64,000 bases of DNA from NCBI GenBank assembly GCA_037718865.1, contig JBBJMP010000016.1:69667-133666 (forward strand). The letters run 5' to 3'. Below are positions 28,862 to 36,583 of this stretch, piece after piece. This DNA is from JADCRZ01 sp037718865 (GTDB taxonomy: Bacteria; Bacteroidota; Bacteroidia; Chitinophagales; Chitinophagaceae). Position 1 is the first letter of the stretch; each line of letters begins with the position of its first letter. The notes beneath the pieces are model-generated. The model made no database searches and had not been told where the DNA came from. It saw nothing but the letters and a program-made list of their open reading frames with translations. The position numbers were made by a program, and so were the translations under genes.

Positions 28862-30061
28862 ATGATCTCTTCAATTCATCATCGCACCATTGCTCATTTC
28901 GACCTGGATGCGTTCTTTGTAAGCGTAGAATGCCGCAAAAATCCTTCGTTAGCGGGCAAGGCGCTGATTGTAGGTGGCGGCGAAAGAGGCGTAGTGGCCG
29001 CCTGCAGCTATGAAGCCAGGAAATTCGGGATACATAGCGCTATGCCTATTAAACTGGCAAAACGGCTTTGTCCACAGGCCATGATCATCGGAGGGGATAT
29101 GGAAAGTTATTCGAAATGCTCGGCAGACGTTACGGAGATCATCAGATCTAAAGTACCGGTTTATGAAAAAGCGAGCATAGACGAATTTTATATAGACCTG
29201 ACGGGCATGGACAAATACTTCGGTTGTGCCCTTTTCACCGCTGAATTACGGAAACTGATCATCACTGAAACAGGCTTGCCCATATCTTACGGCCTTGCTT
29301 CCAATAAACTCATCAGCAAGGTGGCTACCGATGAAGTAAAACCCAACGGTCAAATAGAAATCGATTTCGGGCAGGAGAAGCCCTTCCTGGCGCCGCTCCC
29401 GGTAACCAAGCTGCCCATGGTCGGTAAACAGACCGGCGAATTGTTACGCCAGATGGGTGTGGAAACGATCAGAATATTATCGGAGATACCGGTGGAAATG
29501 CTGCAGAACCTCCTCGGAAAAAATGGCATCGAACTTTGGCGCAGGGCTAACGGTATAGATGACACGCCGATTGTGCCATACAGCGAAGCAAAAAGCATAG
29601 GTACGGAAAATACCTTCAGTACAGATACCATCGATGTAAATTTCCTGGCAAGCGAACTGGTACGCATGACCGAAAGGATTGGATTTGAACTGAGGCAGCA
29701 GAACAAACTTACCGGTTGTATTACGCTTAAAATGCGCTATTCAAATTTTGATACTGTAACGCGGCAGGTATGCATTCCCTACACCTCCGCCGACCATATC
29801 CTGCTGAAAACAGCCAAAGAATTATTTCATAGATTATTTGAGCGGCGTTTACTGATCAGGCTGATCGGCATCCGGTTTAGTCACCTGGTGCCTGGCAATT
29901 ACCAGATCCGGCTTTTTGAAGATACGGAGGAGATGATCCGCCTTTATCAGTCGATCGACAGTATCAAGCGGCAATTCGGTGAGAGCCTGGTCATGAGGGC
30001 TACCGGGGTAACGCGGGAAGTTAAAAAGCAGCTTAAGCGCAGAGTAACTGCATTCCGCTAG
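28862..30061 (+). CDS. dinB: Y-family DNA polymerase IV
   Basis: The 399-aa product starts HFDLDAFFVSVECRKNPSLAGKALIVGGGERGVVAACSYEARKFGIHSAMP and contains the second catalytic motif ASIDEFYIDLTGM, so the metal-binding acidic residues are intact. The thumb and little-finger regions are present (LPISYGLASNKLISKVATDEVKPNGQ, LPMVGKQTGELLRQMGVETI, KSIGTENTFSTDT). It performs translesion synthesis. In this window it directly precedes a DnaE-like polymerase, a gene order known from inducible mutagenesis cassettes; no ImuA-like gene is seen. The intergenic DNA contains a palindromic element. Confidence 0.95.
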   Translation: MISSIHHRTIAHFDLDAFFVSVECRKNPSLAGKALIVGGGERGVVAACSYEARKFGIHSAMPIKLAKRLCPQAMIIGGDMESYSKCSADVTEIIRSKVPVYEKASIDEFYIDLTGMDKYFGCALFTAELRKLIITETGLPISYGLASNKLISKVATDEVKPNGQIEIDFGQEKPFLAPLPVTKLPMVGKQTGELLRQMGVETIRILSEIPVEMLQNLLGKNGIELWRRANGIDDTPIVPYSEAKSIGTENTFSTDTIDVNFLASELVRMTERIGFELRQQNKLTGCITLKMRYSNFDTVTRQVCIPYTSADHILLKTAKELFHRLFERRLLIRLIGIRFSHLVPGNYQIRLFEDTEEMIRLYQSIDSIKRQFGESLVMRATGVTREVKKQLKRRVTAFR

Positions 30062-30078
30062 GTGGGGCCGCACCGGCG

Positions 30079-30108
30079 GTGATTGGTGAAAACACCAACC
30101 ACGGGCAG
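30079..30108. repeat. Palindromic element, inverted copy B, between dinB and dnaE2
   Basis: Positions 30083-30108 are the exact reverse complement of 18648-18673. They form a hairpin with an AAAA loop and one mismatch in a 10-bp stem. It sits immediately ahead of the start of the DnaE-like gene. Confidence 0.85.
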
Positions 30109-30142
30109 AGTATGTGAAACCTTAAACCCTAAACCCAAAGCA

Positions 30143-33082
30143 ATGTATTTGAACTGCAAAACATATTTCAGCTTCAGGTACGGCACATTTGGTACCGAAG
30201 AATTGGTAAAACAAGCAGCCGAGACCGGCGCTTCATCTCTTGCCATTACCAATATCAATAACACCTGTGATGCCTGGGATTTTTATGAGTTTTGCATACA
30301 GCAGCAGATCAAACCCATTCTCGGTACAGAGGTCAGGAACGGCGATCTGTTTTGTTACATATTGTTAGCCATGGACCTTTCAGGCTTTGAAGAGATTAAC
30401 CGCTTCCTGTCGCTGCACCTGCAACAAGACATTCCTTTCCCCCAGCGGCCGCAGTTGTCAAATAGGGTATGGATTATTTATCCCTTTGGCAAGCACTCCC
30501 CTGCCGGGTTATTATATAATGAACTGATTGGCGTACAGCCTTCGGAGATCACCCGTTTATATGGCATTAACGTTAACGCTTATGCGGGAAAGTTTGTCGT
30601 TCGCCACCCGGTAAGCTTTCAGGATAAAACCCATTTCAACCTGCACCGTTTATTAAGAGCAATTGATAAAAACGTCGTACTGAGCAAACAGCAACCTGAA
30701 CATACCGGCGCCATCAGCGAATGCTTTGTCCTCCCTGCCCAACTCTTTCAGGCCTTCCGGGCCTATCCTGCTATCATCACCAACACTTTACAGGTCATAG
30801 ACAGCTGTGATGTGCAGCTTGAATTCAACACCGATAAAAACAAAAAACAGTTTACGGCCGGCAAGGAAGACGACCGGATACTACTTGAAAAGTTAACGCT
30901 GGATGGCCTTCAATACAGGTATGGCAATAACAGGGAGGCCGCCGAACGGGTCAGGAAAGAATTAAAGATCATCAATGACCTTGACTTCAGTGCGTATTTC
31001 CTGATCACCTGGGATGTCATCCGCTATGCACAAAGTCGCGGTTTTTTTTATGTAGGCAGGGGCAGTGGCGCTAACTCCATCGTAGCTTATTGCTTACAGA
31101 TTACGGATGTTGATCCGATCGAGCTGGACCTGTATTTTGAACGATTCCTGAATCCCTACCGGGCATCGCCTCCCGACTTTGATATCGATTTTTCGTGGAA
31201 AGACCGGGATGAAGTCATTGACTATGTTTTTAAACGTTATGGTAAAGACCATGTCGCACTGCTGGGCATGTACTCTACGTTTCAACGCAGTGCCATCATT
31301 CGTGAACTCTCTAAAGTGTTCGGCTTGCCAAAAAATGAAACAGACTCGATCATTGAACGATCCGATTCAAACCTGCATGCAGATGCTTATCAGAAATATA
31401 TCCTGCATTATGGGAAGCTGATGGAAAATTTTCCCAACCATCTTTCTATCCATCCCGGCGGGATGCTTATCAGTGAAGCGCCCATCTATACTTATACCGC
31501 CGTTGAATTGCCTCCGAAAGGTTTCACCACCACCCACATCGACATGTTCGTGGCTGAAAAACTGGGATTACATAAGCTTGACATACTGGCCCAGAGGGGC
31601 CTGGGTCATATTAAAGAAGGGATTCAATTGGTCAGGCAAAACAAAGGAGTCAGCATAGACATTCACAATGTGGAAAAATTCAAGAAAGACAAACAGGTAG
31701 CCGGCCAGATACGCAATGCAGATACCATCGGTTGTTTTTATATTGAAAGTCCCGGTATGCGCCAGGTGCTTAAAAAGCTTTGTTGTGATGATTACCTGAC
31801 GCTGGTGGCAGCAAGCAGCATCATACGGCCCGGCGTTGCACAATCGGGTATGATGCGCCAGTTTATCTATCGTTTTCATAACCCGGATAAGTTCGAATAT
31901 CTGCATCCTAAAATGAAGGAACTGCTGGAAGAAACGTATGGCGTAATGGTCTACCAGGAAGATGTGATCAAGGTCGCCCATCATTTCGCCGGCCTGGACA
32001 TGGGTGAAGCTGATATACTAAGACGTGCCATGAGCGGCAAGTACCGGTCAAGGAACCAGTTTATCCGCATACGTGAACAATTTTTTGCCAATTGCAAAAC
32101 ATATGGTTATACTGATGATCTTGCCAAAGAAGTGTGGAGGCAGATCGAAAGTTTCGGCGGATACTCGTTCAGTAAGGCTCATTCGGCAAGTTTTGCCGTC
32201 GAAAGCTACCAGAGCCTTTTCCTAAAGACTTACTACCCCATGGAATTTATGGTTGCCGTGATCAACAATTTCGGTGGCTTTTATATTACCGAACTCTATT
32301 TTCATGAATTGAAAAGAACGGGCGCCAACGTGCTCGCCCCCTGCATTAATGAAGGACATTACCTCACTTCTATAAAAGGCAGGGATGTGTACGTCGGTCT
32401 TATCCATATCCAGGGCATGGAAGAAAAGATGGCCTTGCAGATATTGGAAGAAAGAGGCAGGCATGGCAGTTATGTGCATTTATCGGATTTCATTGAGCGC
32501 ACGTCCGTCGCCCTAGAACAATTAAATATCCTGATACGCACAGGCGCACTCCGTTTCACCGGAAAGAATAAAAAAGAGTTGCTATGGGAAGCTAATTTCC
32601 TGCAGAAGAAAAACAAACAGCATGTTCCTGCACGCGCTTCCATGTTCCTGGAACAGCCGGTGGAATTCAAACTTCCACAGTTAAATCAACATCCCCTGGA
32701 CGACGCATTGGATGAAATCGAATTGCTTGGTTTTCCGTTGTGTGATGTATGGGAACTGGCAGACACGGACACCAGCGCATTTCTGGCCAGCAGCAACCTG
32801 CCTGACCATCTGAATAAAACCGTTCAACTGGTCGGTTATTTTATAACCACTAAAGAGGTGCGGACGGTAAAGCACGAGATCATGTATTTCGGCACTTTCC
32901 TTGATAAACAGGGCAACTGGCTTGACACCATCCATTTTCCTGATGCGTTACGCCAGTATCCCCTGCAAGGCAAAGGCTTTTATATACTTAAAGGTAAATG
33001 CGTGGAAGAGTTCGGCGTCTATAGCGTAGAGGTAAGTTATAGCAGGAAGATCGGGCTAAGGAAGAGGGAAAGTTCAACTTAG
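30143..33082 (+). CDS. dnaE2: Error-prone DNA polymerase III alpha subunit (DnaE2-like)
   Basis: Starting at the ATG at 30143 the product has 979 residues; a farther GTG-type start at 30083 falls inside the palindrome and is less likely. The palm carries the catalytic Asp pair in PPDFDIDFSWKDRDEV and the motif YVGRGSGANSIVAYCL. Fingers and helix-hairpin regions follow (AASSIIRPGVAQSGMM, YGVMVYQEDVIKVAHHFAGLDMGEADILRRAMSGK), and a C-terminal OB-like segment is present. It is clearly shorter than replicative DnaE (about 1160 residues). The N-terminal PHP domain lacks the usual LHxHS and TDH metal ligands (YLNCKTYFSFRYG; LAITNINN), so PHP exonuclease activity should be absent. It pairs with dinB upstream. 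Confidence 0.9.
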   Translation: MYLNCKTYFSFRYGTFGTEELVKQAAETGASSLAITNINNTCDAWDFYEFCIQQQIKPILGTEVRNGDLFCYILLAMDLSGFEEINRFLSLHLQQDIPFPQRPQLSNRVWIIYPFGKHSPAGLLYNELIGVQPSEITRLYGINVNAYAGKFVVRHPVSFQDKTHFNLHRLLRAIDKNVVLSKQQPEHTGAISECFVLPAQLFQAFRAYPAIITNTLQVIDSCDVQLEFNTDKNKKQFTAGKEDDRILLEKLTLDGLQYRYGNNREAAERVRKELKIINDLDFSAYFLITWDVIRYAQSRGFFYVGRGSGANSIVAYCLQITDVDPIELDLYFERFLNPYRASPPDFDIDFSWKDRDEVIDYVFKRYGKDHVALLGMYSTFQRSAIIRELSKVFGLPKNETDSIIERSDSNLHADAYQKYILHYGKLMENFPNHLSIHPGGMLISEAPIYTYTAVELPPKGFTTTHIDMFVAEKLGLHKLDILAQRGLGHIKEGIQLVRQNKGVSIDIHNVEKFKKDKQVAGQIRNADTIGCFYIESPGMRQVLKKLCCDDYLTLVAASSIIRPGVAQSGMMRQFIYRFHNPDKFEYLHPKMKELLEETYGVMVYQEDVIKVAHHFAGLDMGEADILRRAMSGKYRSRNQFIRIREQFFANCKTYGYTDDLAKEVWRQIESFGGYSFSKAHSASFAVESYQSLFLKTYYPMEFMVAVINNFGGFYITELYFHELKRTGANVLAPCINEGHYLTSIKGRDVYVGLIHIQGMEEKMALQILEERGRHGSYVHLSDFIERTSVALEQLNILIRTGALRFTGKNKKELLWEANFLQKKNKQHVPARASMFLEQPVEFKLPQLNQHPLDDALDEIELLGFPLCDVWELADTDTSAFLASSNLPDHLNKTVQLVGYFITTKEVRTVKHEIMYFGTFLDKQGNWLDTIHFPDALRQYPLQGKGFYILKGKCVEEFGVYSVEVSYSRKIGLRKRESST

Positions 33083-33084
33083 GC

Positions 33085-34572
33085 TCAAACCATCTCCAAA
33101 GCCTTTTCATACCAGTGATTAAGCCTTTTTTCAGGTTTGTTCAACAGTTTTCCCAGTTTGTTCACCTGTTTAAGAAATGTCTTCATCATCCAGCCTTGAT
33201 GTGCTGTAGCTTCAGCCAGGGCCTTTGCATCTTCATACTCTTGCAGTTCTCCTAATCCGAAATGAGCCTCTGCCTTATTTACCAGGATCCAAAAGCGTTC
33301 TTCGCTCTGGCAGGTGCGACTGTTACACAAAAAGTTATCATTTACCTGATTAACCCTGTTCGCGACAGGCATCTGCCGCGTTTGCTGTTCATCCAGATAT
33401 TTCTCACAAACCAAAAGCACTTTCTTTCTCAGGCGGTTTGCGCATACTACATCGGCGATTTGTTCATCCTTGCTAGTGTCGAGAGTTGAACAGGCACGAC
33501 AGTTAAGCAGGAAAGCGAGGTTGATACCATTATATCCGTCATTCCGTAAATAGAATCCACGTTCGAAATACCCGATCGCCTTTTCCAGGTGTGTGTTTCC
33601 CAGGCCCTTTTCATAAAGTCCTTTTTCAAGGGCCCCTGCCAGGGATAAAGTCTCCGGGTCATTTGTATTTTCAACATCCAAAGGTTCTAGTAACTTTTTG
33701 GCTTCTCTAAAAGCCAAAAACTCATCCGGCTGTCCGGCCTTATAAGTAGCTAAAACCAGGCGATGAATAAGATAGGGATTGGTGGAACTTGTCTTTGCAT
33801 CAGTGCAGCTATTGTCGATCGATATCGCCGAGCGGAAAAGCGTTTTGGCCAGACAGAAGTCGTTATCCCGTATGGCCTGTTCTGCCTGTTCGATAATTAA
33901 AGCCAGGCTTTTATCTTCCGGAAAAGACTGCCGGCTGTTGCCTGCTTCCATCTCCTGCTCATTTGCCTTTTGCAAAACGTCTCCAATTTGTTCCGCCGCC
34001 TTGACTGCTTGCTCGCGGAGAGCAGGAGGAACAAGGTTATCCAGGAAAGTATACACCGGGCTGTCGGTTTCTTCTTTTATCAATACGGCATCCAGCTTGT
34101 CTCCAAGTACTTTCTGAAACCGTAATACTTCTTCATAATCTATGGCGTCACCCAGATGTGAATAGGGAGTTATGGATATATGATTAAGGTCAAAGGGATA
34201 GCAGAGCTTATCCTCCGAGATAACAATAGTAGTACTGGGACGAAGTGCATGCCGGATGCCCAGTTCGTAAAATGCGTTACCATTGGCAGTAGAAATATCC
34301 GCTATGATAATATCGGCCTTCAACAGTTGCTGGTACATGGGGACATCGATTAGGCCGGAATGGCGGATTTCATCGGCGCGCTCACATATAAGTCCCCTGG
34401 ATTCCACAACAGGCTTTATCAGGAGCCTGTACGACTTATTGAGATCAAGTTTACGGCCGGTTGCATAATCGGTTTTGGTTCCAAAACCCATGACTACGAA
34501 ACATCGCTTTTTATTCTTAGTATCGGATCTCTTAATGTCTTTCATAACATCATTTTTTAAGACAGTAGGCAT
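33085..34572 (-). CDS. Nucleoside-deoxyribosyltransferase/TIR-like domain fused to TPR-type (TRAF-binding-like) repeats
   Basis: The 495-aa product has two parts. Residues ~22-140 read RCFVVMGFGTK, DLNKSYRLLIKPVVESRG, ADIIIADISTANGNAFYELGIRHAL: a Rossmann-like domain of the nucleoside 2-deoxyribosyltransferase/DRHyd type, distantly like TIR, with the conserved Glu at 103. Residues ~215-485 are helical repeats (LAKTLFRSAISID, LEKAIGYFERGFYLRNDGYNGINLAFLLNC, VNKAEAHFGLGELQEYEDAKAL) that resemble the TPR-S/TRAFs-binding region of animal ASK1-type kinases. In bacteria this pairing has been tied to nucleotide-signal immunity. It ends 2 bp from the convergent dnaE2 stop and follows the SIR2 gene on the same strand. 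An internal ATG at codon 10 is an alternative start. Likely role: making, cleaving or sensing an NAD-derived nucleotide, with TPR repeats as sensor or scaffold. This function is inferred. Confidence 0.78.
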   Translation of the reverse strand: MPTVLKNDVMKDIKRSDTKNKKRCFVVMGFGTKTDYATGRKLDLNKSYRLLIKPVVESRGLICERADEIRHSGLIDVPMYQQLLKADIIIADISTANGNAFYELGIRHALRPSTTIVISEDKLCYPFDLNHISITPYSHLGDAIDYEEVLRFQKVLGDKLDAVLIKEETDSPVYTFLDNLVPPALREQAVKAAEQIGDVLQKANEQEMEAGNSRQSFPEDKSLALIIEQAEQAIRDNDFCLAKTLFRSAISIDNSCTDAKTSSTNPYLIHRLVLATYKAGQPDEFLAFREAKKLLEPLDVENTNDPETLSLAGALEKGLYEKGLGNTHLEKAIGYFERGFYLRNDGYNGINLAFLLNCRACSTLDTSKDEQIADVVCANRLRKKVLLVCEKYLDEQQTRQMPVANRVNQVNDNFLCNSRTCQSEERFWILVNKAEAHFGLGELQEYEDAKALAEATAHQGWMMKTFLKQVNKLGKLLNKPEKRLNHWYEKALEMV

Positions 34573-34865
34573 GATTCATTGGGGTTTTTATATTCATACA
34601 GCAAGGTTTGCCCCGATCTGAATGCATATAGGTCTTACTGTACAAACTTAACTGATATATAAGCACCGGCCTATACTACTTTAGTAGTAAAGTCGGGCGC
34701 TTTTAGCCAGTTCTGTAGCCGCTGATTCGCAGAATTACGCTACTCGAATATCAACTGGAAATCTGTGGGAGGTATTCACCCTCTTTTTTAATCTTTATCT
34801 TTTTAGCCTTGGGAGACACTTCTATTCGGTGATTTGTTACCGCTATAAATTAGCCGGGAACCATT
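34573..34865. other. Gap between the SIR2 gene and the TPR gene
   Basis: No gene is seen in these 293 bp. Small hairpins occur (ACTACT-TT-AGTAGT near 34675-34688 and GTAGC/GCTAC at about 34708-34736). They could terminate the SIR2 transcript or regulate the downstream gene, but none is a clear terminator. The genes may therefore not form a tight operon. Confidence 0.5.
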
Positions 34866-36296
34866 TTATGGCTTCAAAACAACATGATCTGCCCATAAAT
34901 AGGCAGGGTACATATAACTGGGTGGATTGTTCGTACTTCCAGCTACGATATATCCAAGCACTTCCAGTGTGGCAGCGTCAACAACGGGTGCGCCTGCAGA
35001 ACCAGGAGCGACAACACAATCAACCACAATTAATTTGTTAACCATGCCGATTGGAATTACCTGTAAACTCTTTTCGTTTATATCCGATATAAAACCAGCC
35101 GAAATACCCACCTTCTCACCCACCGCTACACCTATCCGTATACCCATGTTAACCGTTAGTGGGTGAGGGTTCAATCTAAGTCCTGGCGTATTGATTTCTT
35201 GAGGTACTTCGAAGCACACAGGACCGAACGGGTGCTTTTTATCCCGGTTAACGAGAGAGGTAACGAAAGTCTGCTTATCCCCGGTGACAACCTTCACTGT
35301 ACCTTCTTTTGAAGTGTTGAAGGAAAATCCTTCCGTAACGATCAGGCGCGGTTCAGAGAGAATAAATCCTGTGCAAATGGGATAATCCTTCGAGCCGTCA
35401 GCAGGCATGAGTCCTACAACGGAAGCCATGAGGTCATCGATTGTCCGTTTATGGTGCTCTTTCCCGAAAGATTCACCTTCAAATTGATTGAATGATGGTG
35501 GTTCTGTGATATCGTCTTCCAGGATATCTAATGCCTTTGCCAGTCGCGGAAACAGCTCTTCAAACTTGCATGCCGCGTCAAGTACAGCACGCACCCGGTT
35601 ATTGCTTTTCAGCGTTTCAGGAACTTTGGAAGGGTGAAGGAACCAGATGGTGCTATATTCACCGCCGGCTTCGACTACCAGATCGCGCATCGGCTTGTCA
35701 CTCAAACTATAACCAACAATAAAGATGTCGCGTCCGCTCAGTACAGGTGCCAACTGCGGCTTGATATCCTTAATGTACTCCTCCATCTCTTCTGCTGTCC
35801 ATGCCATATGACGGTGAAAAAGGTCGCCGTGTACCTTGATGATTTTAACCCTAGGTCTTGGTTCTTTCAAAAGAAAGGCAAGGGGTTCAGGGCGCATGAT
35901 GCCATTAATAAAAAGCACGTAATCTCTGCGCCAGAGGCGTGCATTAGCCAGCGCATCCTCGAGCAAGGGATCAAAATTGGTGGTGAGGATAAGGTCGAAA
36001 TATTTTTCAGCCAGAAGCGCAGCAAGGGCGCTGTAGCCTGGTGTAACATCAGCCGGATTTTGCGTCTGAAGAAATTCAGATAGATAATTATACCGCTCAA
36101 TAACGGTATAGGTTTTTATTTTTTTTGCGAATTCAACAAAATTCTTAACGCCGAAAAATTTAAAAAGATGGTCCATTGTTCCGATACCAGCGCCAAAGGA
36201 AGCTCCGGCGCCTAACAAGAGGACGGGCGGATCGTAACCTTGCACACGGCGATTCTTCATGTATGTGATCAGGTCGTCAAAAGTTCTTTTTACCAT
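34866..36296 (-). CDS. SIR2-like NAD-binding domain fused to a degenerate trypsin-like domain
   Basis: The 476-aa product has an N-terminal SIR2-like domain (~1-260). It shows LLLGAGAS (29-33 is GAGAS), LTTNFDPLLEDAL (TTNFD at 105-109), IKVHGD (154-158, catalytic-type His) and FIVGYSLSDKPMRDLV. The key Asn and His for NAD hydrolysis are present. Residues ~290-476 look like a trypsin/HtrA fold: ICTGFILSEPRLIVTEGF, then VVAPGSAGAPVVDAATLEVLGYIVAG. The catalytic His that follows the T-N-A pattern is replaced (TEGF), and the Ser of G-x-S-G-G-P is Ala434 (GSAGAP). A sensing or binding role is therefore more likely than proteolysis. SIR2 effectors in Thoeris, Avs and DSR systems deplete NAD upon phage infection; this fusion resembles them. 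It lies upstream of the DRHyd-TPR gene on the same strand. Confidence 0.85.
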   Translation of the reverse strand: MVKRTFDDLITYMKNRRVQGYDPPVLLLGAGASFGAGIGTMDHLFKFFGVKNFVEFAKKIKTYTVIERYNYLSEFLQTQNPADVTPGYSALAALLAEKYFDLILTTNFDPLLEDALANARLWRRDYVLFINGIMRPEPLAFLLKEPRPRVKIIKVHGDLFHRHMAWTAEEMEEYIKDIKPQLAPVLSGRDIFIVGYSLSDKPMRDLVVEAGGEYSTIWFLHPSKVPETLKSNNRVRAVLDAACKFEELFPRLAKALDILEDDITEPPSFNQFEGESFGKEHHKRTIDDLMASVVGLMPADGSKDYPICTGFILSEPRLIVTEGFSFNTSKEGTVKVVTGDKQTFVTSLVNRDKKHPFGPVCFEVPQEINTPGLRLNPHPLTVNMGIRIGVAVGEKVGISAGFISDINEKSLQVIPIGMVNKLIVVDCVVAPGSAGAPVVDAATLEVLGYIVAGSTNNPPSYMYPAYLWADHVVLKP

Positions 36297-36583
36297 GCCA
36301 AACGATTTTGTAACAGTCCGAAGGGTTTAATCAAGATACGACATCGAAATAAACTAACGAAATTAAGGCTTGAAATAAACAAACGGTAGCGACTTTCTTA
36401 ACTCGTTATGCAGCAATCCTGCTTCATAATTGTCTATTATAATGGAAGTAATTAATGCGCCTGACATTGAATTTTTCTTTATTTTTAGTTTTTCATAGCC
36501 TAAAAGAGTTAATATCTGATTTGGATATCCTCCCGATTGCCACTCATTGAAGTATTGTATTCTCTCTCATCAAAAACTGCCAT

